From the NCBI RefSeq assembly GCF_000001735.4, contig NC_003076.8, positions 22,571,835-22,635,834 of the forward strand: a stretch of DNA of 64,000 nt, written 5' to 3'. Numbering within the stretch: the stretch's first letter is position 1; every line of letters starts with the position of its first letter. This document shows positions 1 through 9,859 of this stretch, piece by piece. The notes beneath the pieces are model-generated. The model made no database searches. It was not told where the DNA came from and saw only the letters and a list, made by a program, of their open reading frames with translations. Source of the DNA: Arabidopsis thaliana (taxonomy: Eukaryota; Streptophyta; Magnoliopsida; Brassicales; Brassicaceae). Position numbers and translations under genes: made by a program.

Positions 1-1898
1 AATATCTAAAGTTCAAACGAAAGATGCTCGAGAATTATGATTATGGTGACGATAACGAAGACGACGATAATGATGCTGACGAAGATGCCAAAGAAGATGG
101 CGATGGTCATGACAAGCTGTATCCATTCAATTCTTCCTCTCACTTCCCCAACACAAGACGCGGTGATCGACAAGGCAAATCTTTGCTTGACTGCTACCTC
201 CCTGGAATCTGTAAGAACCCCGTAGTTCCTCTTTTCAGGTACAACGATAAAGAACCTTATTGTCACATATCCCAGTGCGGTGCATGCAAAGGGAAAATGC
301 TCGACACAAGCAAAGATTATGCATGTCTCCAATGTCAAAGAAAGTTCCACAGAGAATGTGTTGAGTCTCCACTTGAGATCAAACACCCTTCCCACCCCTT
401 TCATTCTCTTCGACTTTACGGTCTTCCAACGTTTCAGAAGTGCTTTTGTTGTGAAACATCTCTCTACGACATGTTTTATCATTGTGCTACCTGCGATTTG
501 AGTATGAGTCCGGTCTGTGCGTTGAAGCCGGTACCCATTGTCATAGAACAATCAAGAAGTCATCACCATCCTCTCACCTTTTTCCCTGCACAAGCTTTAA
601 TTTGCCATATATGCGCCGTGATTAAGAAGTTTGATCCCGCATACATCTGTGTCCAATGCGTCTTTGTCGTCCACAAAAACTGTATCGGTTTTCCACATGT
701 CATAAGAATATCACGTCACTCTCATCGTATCTCTTTTACGTCTTCTCTTCCATCTAGAAAGCTGTCATGCGGAGTCTGTCGGAAACAAGTTGACAACAAA
801 TATGGTGCATACTCTTGCCTTGAATGTGATGCTTATTTTGTTCATTCAAGTTGTGCAACACATCCAAAGGTGTGGGATGGAAAAGAACTCGAAGGAGTAC
901 CAGAAGAAGATGATATAATAGACGATGGTGAGCCGTTCGAGAGAATAGCTGATGGAATAATACTCCATCCGTTTCATAGTCACCATCTACGACTTGAGAT
1001 CAGCATAGCTTATGATGCAAATAAGTATTGTCGAGGGTGTGCCCTTCCAATCTATGAAGGTCAATTCTATTCATGCATGGAATGCGACTTCATCCTCCAC
1101 GAAAGCTGTGCAAATGCTCCGCGCATGAAACGACATCCTTTATATCCACATCCTCTTACACTAAAAGTTGCCAAGCATAATATTGACGGAGGTATATTTC
1201 ATTGTAGCGAATGCAGGCGTGTTGGTAATGGCTTCTTCTATGAGTGTGGTAAAGAGAATAATATCGTCCAGCTAGACTTACGATGTGCCTCGATTATCGA
1301 ACCATTTGATTATCAAGGTCATGAGCATCCCTTGTTCCTACCCTGGGAAACAGAGAAAGAGACACGATGTCAAATGTGCAAATACGACAGCGGCCATTCA
1401 AAGTTAATTTGCATGGACTGCGATTATTCTATATGTTTCCGGTGTGCTACATTCCCATACATGGCAAGGTATAAGCATGACAGTCATTTTCTCACAATTT
1501 CCAATGGGAAAGAGGAAAGTGATCAGCAAGATTGGTGTGAGATTTGTGAACGCAAAATAGTAAAAGTAAAAGAAAGAGGGAATGTGCTGTGGAATCAGAA
1601 AGAAGCATTGCGATATAGATGCAATGTTTGCTGCACCACTCTTCACATAGATTGTTTACACGGGAAAGAGATGTACATCAAACCTCGGGAAACAGAACGA
1701 GATCATCTCACTTTTCACACTTTTAGAGACATGGAAAGGATATTTATTAGAGTCCATCTCAACAGTTCTCTCTCCCGACCCGTTTGCAGTAGATGCAATC
1801 GTCGTTGTCCATTCCCAATATTTTTCAAAGGGTTAAGACTAATCTATTGTTCTCTGGATTGTGTTAGAAATCTGCCACGTTTTTCCCTTTTAGTTTGA
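1..1898 (+). CDS. DC1/C1-domain Cys/His-rich protein, 5' end outside window
   Basis: This is an intronless gene for a divergent C1 (DC1) zinc-finger protein; family members are linked to stress and signalling, but no activity can be read from the sequence. The frame is open to the window edge (from base 3). Its paralogue at 4777 has about 60 more N-terminal residues, so the ATG at base 24 is probably internal and the true start lies upstream. An acidic stretch (YGDDNEDDDND) is followed by repeated CxxC...HxxC modules: CGACKGKMLDTS, CFCCETSLYD, CHICAVIKKFDP, CGVCRKQVDNK, CRGCALPIYEG, CSECRRVGNG, CQMCKYDSGH and WCEICERKI. The C-terminus carries the clade signature SRPVCSRCNRRCPFPIFFKG. The stop is TGA at 1896-1898. 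It is the first of three tandem paralogues, perhaps AT5G55770 from memory. The family call is very secure; function is unknown. Confidence 0.9.
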   Translation, partial: YLKFKRKMLENYDYGDDNEDDDNDADEDAKEDGDGHDKLYPFNSSSHFPNTRRGDRQGKSLLDCYLPGICKNPVVPLFRYNDKEPYCHISQCGACKGKMLDTSKDYACLQCQRKFHRECVESPLEIKHPSHPFHSLRLYGLPTFQKCFCCETSLYDMFYHCATCDLSMSPVCALKPVPIVIEQSRSHHHPLTFFPAQALICHICAVIKKFDPAYICVQCVFVVHKNCIGFPHVIRISRHSHRISFTSSLPSRKLSCGVCRKQVDNKYGAYSCLECDAYFVHSSCATHPKVWDGKELEGVPEEDDIIDDGEPFERIADGIILHPFHSHHLRLEISIAYDANKYCRGCALPIYEGQFYSCMECDFILHESCANAPRMKRHPLYPHPLTLKVAKHNIDGGIFHCSECRRVGNGFFYECGKENNIVQLDLRCASIIEPFDYQGHEHPLFLPWETEKETRCQMCKYDSGHSKLICMDCDYSICFRCATFPYMARYKHDSHFLTISNGKEESDQQDWCEICERKIVKVKERGNVLWNQKEALRYRCNVCCTTLHIDCLHGKEMYIKPRETERDHLTFHTFRDMERIFIRVHLNSSLSRPVCSRCNRRCPFPIFFKGLRLIYCSLDCVRNLPRFSLLV

Positions 1899-2519
1899 AG
1901 TATTTTGATATTTTGGCATGTTGTTTTTCTAAAGTATAATTTTGAGATGTAACTTTTCATATTTAAAAAGAATGATTTATGTGATTTTTATTTTTATTTT
2001 CGTTGAATTTTAGCCACAGTTAACTAATCCTATACATAATAGATGAAGACGATGTTCGGAAAACTAGTAGGCGGTAGCTAGGTTCAGTAGGGGCTTATTA
2101 TAACACATAAATCGATGAATCAAAGCCTAGATGGAACATATATGTTAGTAAATTATTTACTTATTATTCTAATATTTTCTTAGTTTTATAACAAAAAATA
2201 TCTATAGAATATGAAATGTAGTGGAAGTCTACTTCGGGTTCATTAATATTTTTATACCATGTTTGGGGTTCAAATTCTTAGTGAGCGGAGTTTCTTACAT
2301 ATTAATGGTATAAAAATTATTTGAGATCCAAAGTGATGTATGCATAGTCGTTGGTAACATAGGTTTCATAACAAAACTTTCAGTTAGATCCAAATGTTGT
2401 GGAGAGAGTTTCGCCATAAAGTCGATGTTCGCAGGAGGTATTCATCATAGTAAAAAAAAAACATGCACTACACCGACTAAAATTTAATTACCGATTTTGA
2501 ACGTCTAATTCGATAAACT
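1899..2519. other. intergenic, 3' flank of first C1 gene
   Basis: AT-rich non-coding DNA. The first ~120 bases match the 3' flank of the C1 gene ending at 6834 (both have a gatgtaactttTCATAT-type stretch), so they are its likely 3' UTR. From about 2040 to 2460 there is a less AT-rich block with no sustained frame. It could be a decayed transposon, but I could not identify one. Confidence 0.5.
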
Positions 2520-2640
2520 TTTTTGGTGTTCACATTAACACAAACAGACAACCCAACCTCCTCCAGTAAAGCATTAGCCATGGATTCTGGTGGCCACAAC
2601 CTCCCTCTACAACCTCAACCTCTTCCAGAAAATTTTCGTT
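2520..2640 (+). pseudogene. dead 5' stub of a C1 gene
   Basis: The sequence matches the first coding ~100 bases of the C1 genes. It contains the segment for TLTQTDNPTSS, a GCCATGGATTCTGGTGGCCAC start-region equivalent at 2578, and the LPLQPQPLP region corresponding to LPLQPLF in the paralogues. It then stops matching at about 2625, and no zinc-finger coding sequence follows. It is a truncated duplicate, not a gene. Confidence 0.75.
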
Positions 2641-3474
2641 TGTTCCATTTAGAAAAGATTACATGGTTAAACTAACCCATAACATATTAAATTTAGTCTT
2701 TTACCACCAAAAAAGATCAAATTAAATTTAGATGATAACTGTTAATACGAAACCTAGTTCTTTTTTAATCTAACGTTATATGAATTGTAGTATTTTCCTT
2801 GGTTACTCTTTCAGTAGTAATAATATTATGTATAGTACACGGTAATAATTTTACAGTTTTGTCTTATGTGAACTCATGACATGTTTCCGTTCCATATGGG
2901 ATCCTAAGGCCACTTCTATTGCACAAATAATAGAAGTGTCTTTAGATATTAAATAAATAAAATAATAAGGTAAATGTCTTTAAATTGGTGGAGAGAAGGG
3001 AATTGTGTGTTTGGGAAGACATTAAAGACATGTTTTTAGAGACATATTTGCTTAGGTGGCAATATATCATTGGTTTTTTTTTTATTCTTTTATTTTAATC
3101 ACAACCAAAGACATTTACTTAAATTTGTGCAATGTAGATACTCTAAGGCTTGCTCTAATCGAGAGTGTATTTTCATGTGAAACTAATCTTTGGAAAGAAG
3201 ATCCGGAAGAGACGGTCTCATCACTGATATTTCATATTAAAAAAGATTGTACAGCAAGAAATCAATAACAAACAACTTTTTCTTCTTATAAAAACTATAT
3301 AAAATATGTTTAACCAAAAAAAAACAACACTGTAAAAGACTTGGTTGTATTCACAAGTTTTAATATTAAATGGCTGGCTAATACAAATATCAAATATGCA
3401 ATGGGGAGAAGGAGAATATCACAAAAATCCAAACCCCCAGTTGTAGCAACCATGAGGAAATTGATAGAGAACAA
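2641..3474 (+). repeat. duplicated C1-gene promoter module, copy 1
   Basis: The block shares ordered landmarks with 4200-4776 and 7960-8510. These are a GTTCCATTTAG-like start, a TAGTATTTTCCTTG motif, a CATGACATGTTTCCGTTCC-like motif, ATCCGGAAGAGACGGTCTC (about 3201), and the ATTCACAAGTTTTAATATTAAATGGCTGG block just before the gene start. It is the upstream region of the next dead stub. A short open frame at 3056-3268 has no recognisable content. Confidence 0.65.
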
Positions 3475-3548
3475 TTTTTGGTTTACACATTAACACAAAC
3501 AAGCAATCCAACCTCTTCCGGTGAGGCACTAGCCATGGATTCTAGTGG
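3475..3548 (+). pseudogene. second dead 5' stub of a C1 gene
   Basis: About 70 bases match the C1 start region. They include a TTTACACATTAACACAAACA-type segment coding TLTQT and a GCCATGGATTCTAGTGG segment at 3533. Similarity ends abruptly and unrelated AT-rich DNA follows. It is preceded by a complete promoter-like module, as in the live genes. Confidence 0.75.
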
Positions 3549-4776
3549 TATTTTGATTGATCTTCAAACTTGAAATTTAATTTGTTGTTTATCAAGTCTG
3601 ACTTCTTTAAATTTTTTTAATGTTGCAGTGATTCCTGAGCAAAAGAAAAAAGAAACATTGTCTGGGGCGAATTCTTGATATATTTCCGTCTTCAAAGACT
3701 TTCGTTCATCTCTCTAATTAGAATAACATTAACTATAAATGTTTTAGCTGATGTTTAAGAAAGTAATTTAGATGACAAAAAAAAAAAAAAGTAATTTCAA
3801 GTTATGATTAAACATTAAACAGGATTATGTCCACTTGATAAAAGGACAATTGTGTTTTCCAAGTGGTACTTCTATACATTATTTTCTTAAGTGGCAATTA
3901 ATAATTTTAACTGGCAGGATATCTCAAATGAAACTTTTTTTTCACAATATTGGTTGCAACATTTTGTTTGACAACTTTTAACCGTTACGAATCTCGGAAT
4001 TAAAAAGAATAAAAGACTTGCTCAATAATCCAATAGTTGCTATTACAAGTTAGTAAACGTAGTGGCGGACGAAATATTAATGTTATAAGACATAATTTAG
4101 AAAAAATATGTTGTGTTCTATTTTAATGCATTTTTTTTTGGTCAACATTCGAATTAGGCCATCTTATATAAAGAAATTGGACGGGATGAAAATTTTCATT
4201 TTGTTCCACTTACTAAAAAAACTATATAATTAAACTAATATTAGATTTAAATATTAGATTCTTATCACAAAAAAAAGATTTAAAATGATAACTAAATTTG
4301 CTCTAGCTTTATTTATATGCACGGTAGTATTTTCCTTGTTTACTCTTCTTAAAGTAATAAAGATTGTGTAATATTGTACACTCTTATTATTATACAATTT
4401 TGTCCTACGTGAAGTCATGATGTTCCGGTTCCCGTTCCCATCCCATATCAAGATGGAATCCGAAGGCTTGTTTCCAACTTCCAACCGGAGTGCATTTTCA
4501 TATAAAAACAATTCTTTAGAAACAGGATCCGGAAGGGACGGTCTCCTCCCAAATAAAAATTGAATAGAAATCAATATATTATATTTAAAAAAGGTACTCC
4601 GAAAAAGACCAAGCTTAGTTATATTCACAAGTAGCGATTCGAGATCAATACTGAACATCAAGCATATAAAAAGACCAAGCTTAGCTGTATTCACAAGTTT
4701 GTATCATAAATGGCTGGCTAATATATGAGAAGAAGAAGATCACACAAAAGAAATCCAAATCCCCATCGTAGCAAAC
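3549..4776 (+). promoter_or_regulatory. upstream region of the intact C1 gene (promoter module copy 2)
   Basis: Non-coding, AT-rich. The 3' two thirds (about 4200-4776) repeat the module landmarks, including ATCCGGAAGGGACGGTCTC at about 4527. The proximal AAAGACCAAGCTTAGCTGT / ATAAATGGCTGGCTAATAT block at 4670-4725 leads straight into the 5' leader and ATG at 4777. A transcription start is not resolvable by eye. Confidence 0.5.
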
Positions 4777-6834
4777 ATGAGTGAAGTCGGTGTATTTCGT
4801 AAGGAGGAAATTGATGGAAAATTGTTTTTGGCTTACACATTAACACAAACAGAAACCCCAACGTCCTCCGGTGAAGCAGCTGCGGCGGCCAAAAAAGCTA
4901 TGTATTTTGGCGTCGACGACCTCCCTCTTCAACCTCTTTTTTTCTGTCCTTCTGTCCGCATCAAATTTCTCCATTCCAAACCAAAAAACCATGATGATGA
5001 TCATCATCATGGTGGTTTCATGCCTCATCCGTTAAATTCTACCCCTCACTTCCCTTGTACAAGAAGCCATGATCAACAAGGCGAGTCGTTGCTTGATTGC
5101 GACAAAGATTATATCTGTAAGCTCCCTGTAATCCCTCTTTTTTGGTGCAACAATAAAGAATTTCGCTATGGCAAATTCGATTGTCGTGCATGTAATGGGA
5201 ATATTTTCAGCACAAGCTATTTTACATGTCTCCAGTGTCAAGGAAAGTTCCACAAAGAATGTGTAGAGTCTCCACTTGAGATCAAACACCCTTCCCACCC
5301 TTTTCATTCTCTTCGACTTTTCAGTGGTTCAAGTAATCAGAAGTGTAGTTGCTGTAAAGTATATACACCAAATATGTATTATCATTGTACTACCTGCGAG
5401 TTGAGTATGAATCCAGTATGTGCAATGAGGCCGGTACCCTTAGTTGTAGACCACCCAAAAAGCCACCCCCACCCTCTCTCCTTTTTCCCTACACAAGCTT
5501 CTACAGTTTGCAATATTTGTGCAATGATTAAGAAGCTTGATCCCACATACATCTGTATCCAATGTGTTTTCGTAATCCATAAAGGTTGTATGGGTTTCCC
5601 ACATATCATAAGGATATCTCGTCACCCCCACCGTATCTCCTTTACCTCTTCTCTTCCACCTGGAAACTTTTCCTGCGGAGTATGTAGGCAACAAGTTGAC
5701 AACAATTATGGTGCATACTCTTGCGAGATATGTGATGATTATTTTGTTCATTCGAAATGTTCATTACTTCCAAGGATTTGGGACGGAAAAGAACTTGAAG
5801 GAGTACCAGAAGAAGATGATAAGATAGATGATGGGGAGCCGTTCAAGAGGATAGCTGATGGAATAATACTCCATCCTTTTCATAGTCACCATATGCGGCT
5901 TGAGATCGACAAAGCTTATGATGGAAATAAGTATTGTCGAGGATGTGCCCTTCCAATCTATGAAGGTCAATTCTATTCATGCATGGAATGCGACTTCATC
6001 CTCCACGAAAGCTGTGCAAATGCTCCACGCATGAAACGGTATCCCTTATATCCACATCCACTTACACTAAAAGGTACCACCACGAGACATGAGAATCAAA
6101 AAGGTAAAGTTTGTTGTAGCGAATGCCGACGTGATTGCAATGGCTTCTTCTATGAGTATCGTAAAGAAAAAGAAATCTTCCAGCTAGACCTACGATGTGC
6201 CTCGATTATTGAACCATTTGATTATCAAGGCCACCAACATCCCTTATTTCTACCTTGGGACACAAAGAAAAAGACACGATGTCAAATGTGCAAATACGAA
6301 AGCAAGGAGTCAAAGTTAATTTGCTTGGAATGCGATTATTCTATATGCTTCCGTTGTGCTACTTTTCCGTACAAGGCAAGGTATAAACATGATAGTCATT
6401 TCCTCACAATTTGTGATGGGAAAGAGGAAAGTGACGAACCAGATTGGTGTGAGGTTTGCGAAGGCAAAATAGAAGAAGTAAAAGAGACAGGGTATAACTG
6501 GAAAGGTAAAAAAACAGAATTGCGATACTACAAATGCAATGACTGCTGCACCGCTCTTCATGTTGATTGTTTATTTGGGAGAGACATGTACATTAAACCT
6601 GGTGAAACAGAAAAAGAGTATCTCTCTTTTTCCGATTTCTCATTTAGCGAAGACGTTTGGAAATGGATGGATGTTCGGGCTCTTCTCAATAGTTCCCTCT
6701 CTCGACCAATTTGCAATGGATGCAAGTGCCGTTGTCCATTCCCAATATTTTACAAAGGGGACAAACTAATATTCTGTTCTTGGTATTGTCTTAAGATTGA
6801 GCATCCACCGACTCCCTCCCGTGTTTCTTGGTAA
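4777..6834 (+). CDS. DC1/C1-domain Cys/His-rich protein, intact paralogue
   Basis: Single-exon 685-aa protein, the only complete member of this cluster in the window. After an N-terminal leader with a His/Asp tract (NHDDDHHH, about residue 71) come C1-like zinc modules starting near residues 134 (CRACNGN), 189 (CSCCKVY), 245 (CNICAMI), 299 (CGVCRQQ), 386 (CRGCALP), 445 (CSECRRD), 502 (CQMCKYE) and 556 (WCEVCEGK). A Cys-rich tail follows near 646 (CNGCKCRCPFPIFYKG). Each module keeps the Cys/His spacing expected to bind two zincs. In this plant family the modules are not shown to bind diacylglycerol, and the ligand is unknown. The start is the first ATG after the conserved leader, and the following residues match the duplicated 5' stubs. 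Possibly AT5G55780 from memory. Confidence 0.93.
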   Translation: MSEVGVFRKEEIDGKLFLAYTLTQTETPTSSGEAAAAAKKAMYFGVDDLPLQPLFFCPSVRIKFLHSKPKNHDDDHHHGGFMPHPLNSTPHFPCTRSHDQQGESLLDCDKDYICKLPVIPLFWCNNKEFRYGKFDCRACNGNIFSTSYFTCLQCQGKFHKECVESPLEIKHPSHPFHSLRLFSGSSNQKCSCCKVYTPNMYYHCTTCELSMNPVCAMRPVPLVVDHPKSHPHPLSFFPTQASTVCNICAMIKKLDPTYICIQCVFVIHKGCMGFPHIIRISRHPHRISFTSSLPPGNFSCGVCRQQVDNNYGAYSCEICDDYFVHSKCSLLPRIWDGKELEGVPEEDDKIDDGEPFKRIADGIILHPFHSHHMRLEIDKAYDGNKYCRGCALPIYEGQFYSCMECDFILHESCANAPRMKRYPLYPHPLTLKGTTTRHENQKGKVCCSECRRDCNGFFYEYRKEKEIFQLDLRCASIIEPFDYQGHQHPLFLPWDTKKKTRCQMCKYESKESKLICLECDYSICFRCATFPYKARYKHDSHFLTICDGKEESDEPDWCEVCEGKIEEVKETGYNWKGKKTELRYYKCNDCCTALHVDCLFGRDMYIKPGETEKEYLSFSDFSFSEDVWKWMDVRALLNSSLSRPICNGCKCRCPFPIFYKGDKLIFCSWYCLKIEHPPTPSRVSW

Positions 6835-8510
6835 TTTGAAGTATTTTTGACATTTTGGCTTTGTTTTTTTTTTTTTTTTTAGTTTCAGTTGTGAGATGTA
6901 ACTCTTTCATATGTGACTTTTATTTTCATTTCCTTGAATTTTTTAGCCACAAGATCAATTAAGTTACAATAAAGGAAAATCATTGTCAGTTGGCTTTATA
7001 ATATTATAGCTTTTACAAGAAACAAATATTATATCGCAAAATTCAGCAAAGGAGATAATTTAATGAAATTTCTCTGTTGGAGTTTTGATCCTTGAATTGC
7101 TATTGGAATTCTTGATTGCTCTCTCCATCTCCTTTGAGTTATCTTTGTCTTCCTATGTTTTTTTTGGATGATTTGACAAAGCCGTCTAGTCCCAACATTC
7201 AATTTACATAGCAAGGTTTCGATTTTTTCAAAGGACATGCACCACCAAGCCAAGAGGAGAGAGAACTAAAATTCTTACCGATCACATCACACTCCATCTT
7301 GATCTGAACAACACGCAATGCCTAAGATTAAAATCACATTTCGTTACCTGAATTTCCGGGAATTTCTATAAAAAAATAAATATCGAAGAGAGTTCACTTA
7401 CTAGAAAATATAAATAATGCTTTGTTCCTCTAAAGAGATCTCTTTCATGACTAGTCCACATAGCTCATTTTCATCAAAACAGAGATCTCTAAGCAAGTGT
7501 AATCAGGTGTCTTGCTTGACTAATAAGCATCGATCGTCTCCGAGTCTAATCTCTTTGTCCCTTTGACTGTTCCTTTTACCCATTCATATCCTCACTACGT
7601 GTTCATATCTGCCTCTTCCCCACCCAACCTTCATTTTTTAATTAATTGTTTTTCAAATTTTACGTACTTTACAAAACTAACTCTTTACCAAATCAAGATA
7701 ATTTAATAATAACTTGAAATTGATTGGAGTGGGGGATAGAGAAAGATATAGACACATCTGTAATAAGAGAGACCATGTGTTGTTACTTGTTTTTGTTGCA
7801 GTTGAGTACTGACCCATAACTGCAAAGTTTGTTGTCCAAACAAATACTATTATTTTCTAATTAAAATATATAATAAATTTAATACATTGATATATATATA
7901 AATATGTATATGTATATATATATTTTTTGTTCATGTTGAATTTAATACAGTAAAAGGTTAATTATATGTTTTCCAAGTGGTACTTCTTTACTCTTTTTTT
8001 TAATTGGCAATAAATCTTTTCAAGTGGGAGTATATTTTAAATTTTTTTTTTTTTTTCACAATACTGATTGCAACTTTTTTGTTTGACAAGTTGTTAACTG
8101 TTAGGAATCTCGGAATTGAAGTCATGACATGTTCTCGTTCCCAGATGGGATCGGAAAGGCTTGTTCCAATCGAGAGAGTGCATTTTTGAATAAAACTATA
8201 TAATCTGTAATGAAAACAAGATCCGGAAGAGACGGTCTCCTCTATAATCAAAATAAAATATAAAACGATTGTAAAGCTATTCCAAATCAATTACAAACGA
8301 CTTTTTTTACAACAAAGAATATAAAAAGACCAAGTTTAGCTGTATTCTCTAGTTTTATATTAAATGACCAGCTAATATATATGTGCAATTTTTTAAAGAG
8401 AAAAAATAAATATATATATATATATATGTGTGCAATGGGTGAGATGAAAGGGAAGAAGAATATCACTATCAAAAAAAAAAAAAAAAAATCCAAATTCCCA
8501 TTTTAGCAGC
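6835..8510. other. intergenic between C1 gene and third dead stub
   Basis: No gene is supported. The first 130 bases are a likely 3' UTR, with a T-run at 6865-6882. A stretch at 7448-7485 (CATGACTAGTCCACATAGCTC) recurs at 12088-12130 downstream of the third C1 gene, so the duplication units include 3' flanks. An open minus-strand frame at 7029-7253 (74 codons) has no recognisable domain. From about 7960 the promoter module reappears (copy 3), with ATCCGGAAGAGACGGTCTC at about 8221 and a TA microsatellite at 8411-8427. Confidence 0.5.
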
Positions 8511-8615
8511 CATGAGTTCTGTGGGTGTATTTAGTAAGAAGGAAAAGGATGGAATATAATTTTGGGTATTCACATTAGCACAAACAATAGATCCAACCTC
8601 CTCAAATTTCAGGCT
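8511..8615 (+). pseudogene. third dead 5' stub of a C1 gene
   Basis: This stub begins at the true ancestral start. ATG at 8512 gives MSSVGVFSKKEKDGI, equivalent to MSEVGVFRKEEIDGK of the intact paralogue, and the frame then ends at TAA. The TLTQT-like segment follows in degraded form, and similarity is lost after about 8615. No zinc-finger region remains. Confidence 0.75.
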
Positions 8616-8966
8616 CAATTAAAAACGTAGTGGTGGACAAGTAATGATCAAGATGAGATGTTATAGTTTCATAAATTAATAGTAATATTGTGTTGGTTTT
8701 CTAATAAGTCCAACAAATCGGAGGGGACATAATTTTTTTGTTCCAGTTAGAAACAACTATATAGTTGACATATATGTTTTAAAATTTAGACTTCATTACT
8801 AAGAAAGGAAAGACTTATAAGAGTTTAGACTTTTAGTGATTTGAGATCAATATAATAAACGACTATTCTTTTTATAATAAAGAATTTAGAAAGACCAAAA
8901 ATAATTAGTTGTTAAGAAAAAAAACTTAGCTGTATTGACAAGTTTTTATATTAAATGGTTGGCTAT
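8616..8966 (+). promoter_or_regulatory. distal promoter remnant of third C1 gene (module copy 4)
   Basis: AT-rich DNA carries the same landmarks as the other modules: TTGTTCCAGTTAGAAACAAC, AAAGACCAAAA, and TTGACAAGTTTTTATATTAAATGG. The module is interrupted at 8966 by a transposon and resumes at 9678-9750. Confidence 0.5.
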
Positions 8967-9677
8967 TAGGCCTGTTACGGATCCGGATATCCGGGATTTT
9001 TGAGGTATCCGGATCCGGATCCGTATCCGGCGGATCCGTCATTTCAGTCTCTGGATCCGTATCTGCCAACCTCGGATATTCGGGATCCTGAAGTCTGTGA
9101 AAAAGTACGAGTATCCGCGGACCGGATCCGATCCGGTTTTTTTTTATCATCTTCTTTCCTCCCGAACACAAGCAACCGAACTTCACCGCCAAGATTCTTT
9201 CCAGAAAAAACAGCTCCAAATCTGCAACGAAAGAGTGAATCCAACGCCAAGGGGAAGAAGAAGAGATAGAGGCAGCGGTTGTTTCGGTGGAGGTTGAGGA
9301 TGAGGGTGATTTGGTGGAGGAGGATGACGATTTGGTGCCATGGTGGTAGAGATGGTCGTTTGGTGGAGGCTGGTGTCGAGAGGAATGAGTGAGGAAGATA
9401 AAAGGATTAGGTTTTTTGGAAAATGGGCCAAGATATGGGCTGGAAAATATCATAATTTTAATTTTTAGTATGGCCCAATAAAACCCATAAACATAAAACA
9501 TTGAATATTACCGGATCCGGATATCCGGTCATATTTTTTATGATTATCCGGATCCGGCGGATATAAAATATTACTATCCGTATCCGGAACCGTTTCACAC
9601 GGATATCCGGTTTTTCGGATCGGATCCCGGTTCCAGATACGGATACCCGCGGATCCCGGATATTTGTTCCAGGGCTA
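8967..9677. mobile_element. non-autonomous hAT-like DNA transposon, 711 bp
   Basis: The element is flanked by a perfect 8-bp direct repeat, TTGGCTAT (8959-8966 and 9678-9685); 8 bp is the duplication length of hAT transposons. The ends are imperfect inverted repeats, TAGGCCTGTTAC at the left and TAGCCCTGGAAC read inwards from the right (9 of 12 match). Both subterminal regions (about 8980-9130 and 9505-9665) are packed with variants of the palindrome ATCCGGAT/ATATCCGG, typical of transposase-binding subterminal arrays. The interior is non-coding or holds only a low-complexity Ser/Pro-rich minus frame with no transposase motif, so it would need a transposase in trans. Removing it restores the promoter sequence seen in the paralogues. 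Confidence 0.8.
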
Positions 9678-9859
9678 TTGGCTATATATGCAAGAGGGAG
9701 AAGGAGAAGAAAGATATCACAAAAAATTTCCAAATCCCCATTATCGAAACCATGAGTTCCGTGGGAGTATTTTGAAAGGAGGAAATTGATGGAAAACCAT
9801 TTTTGGTATACACATTAACACAAACAGACAACCCAAACTCCTCCAGTGAATCACTGGCC

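Noticed and set aside
8926-9501. 191-codon minus-strand frame across the hAT-like element
   Set aside because: It crosses the transposon edge, is low complexity (Ser/Thr/Pro and Asp-Pro repeats from the ATCCGG arrays), and has no transposase motif.
9803-9859. Extending the third C1 gene to 9803
   Set aside because: That start would be TTG. The first usable ATG in frame is 9860, and the upstream frame is cut by TGA at 9773-9775.
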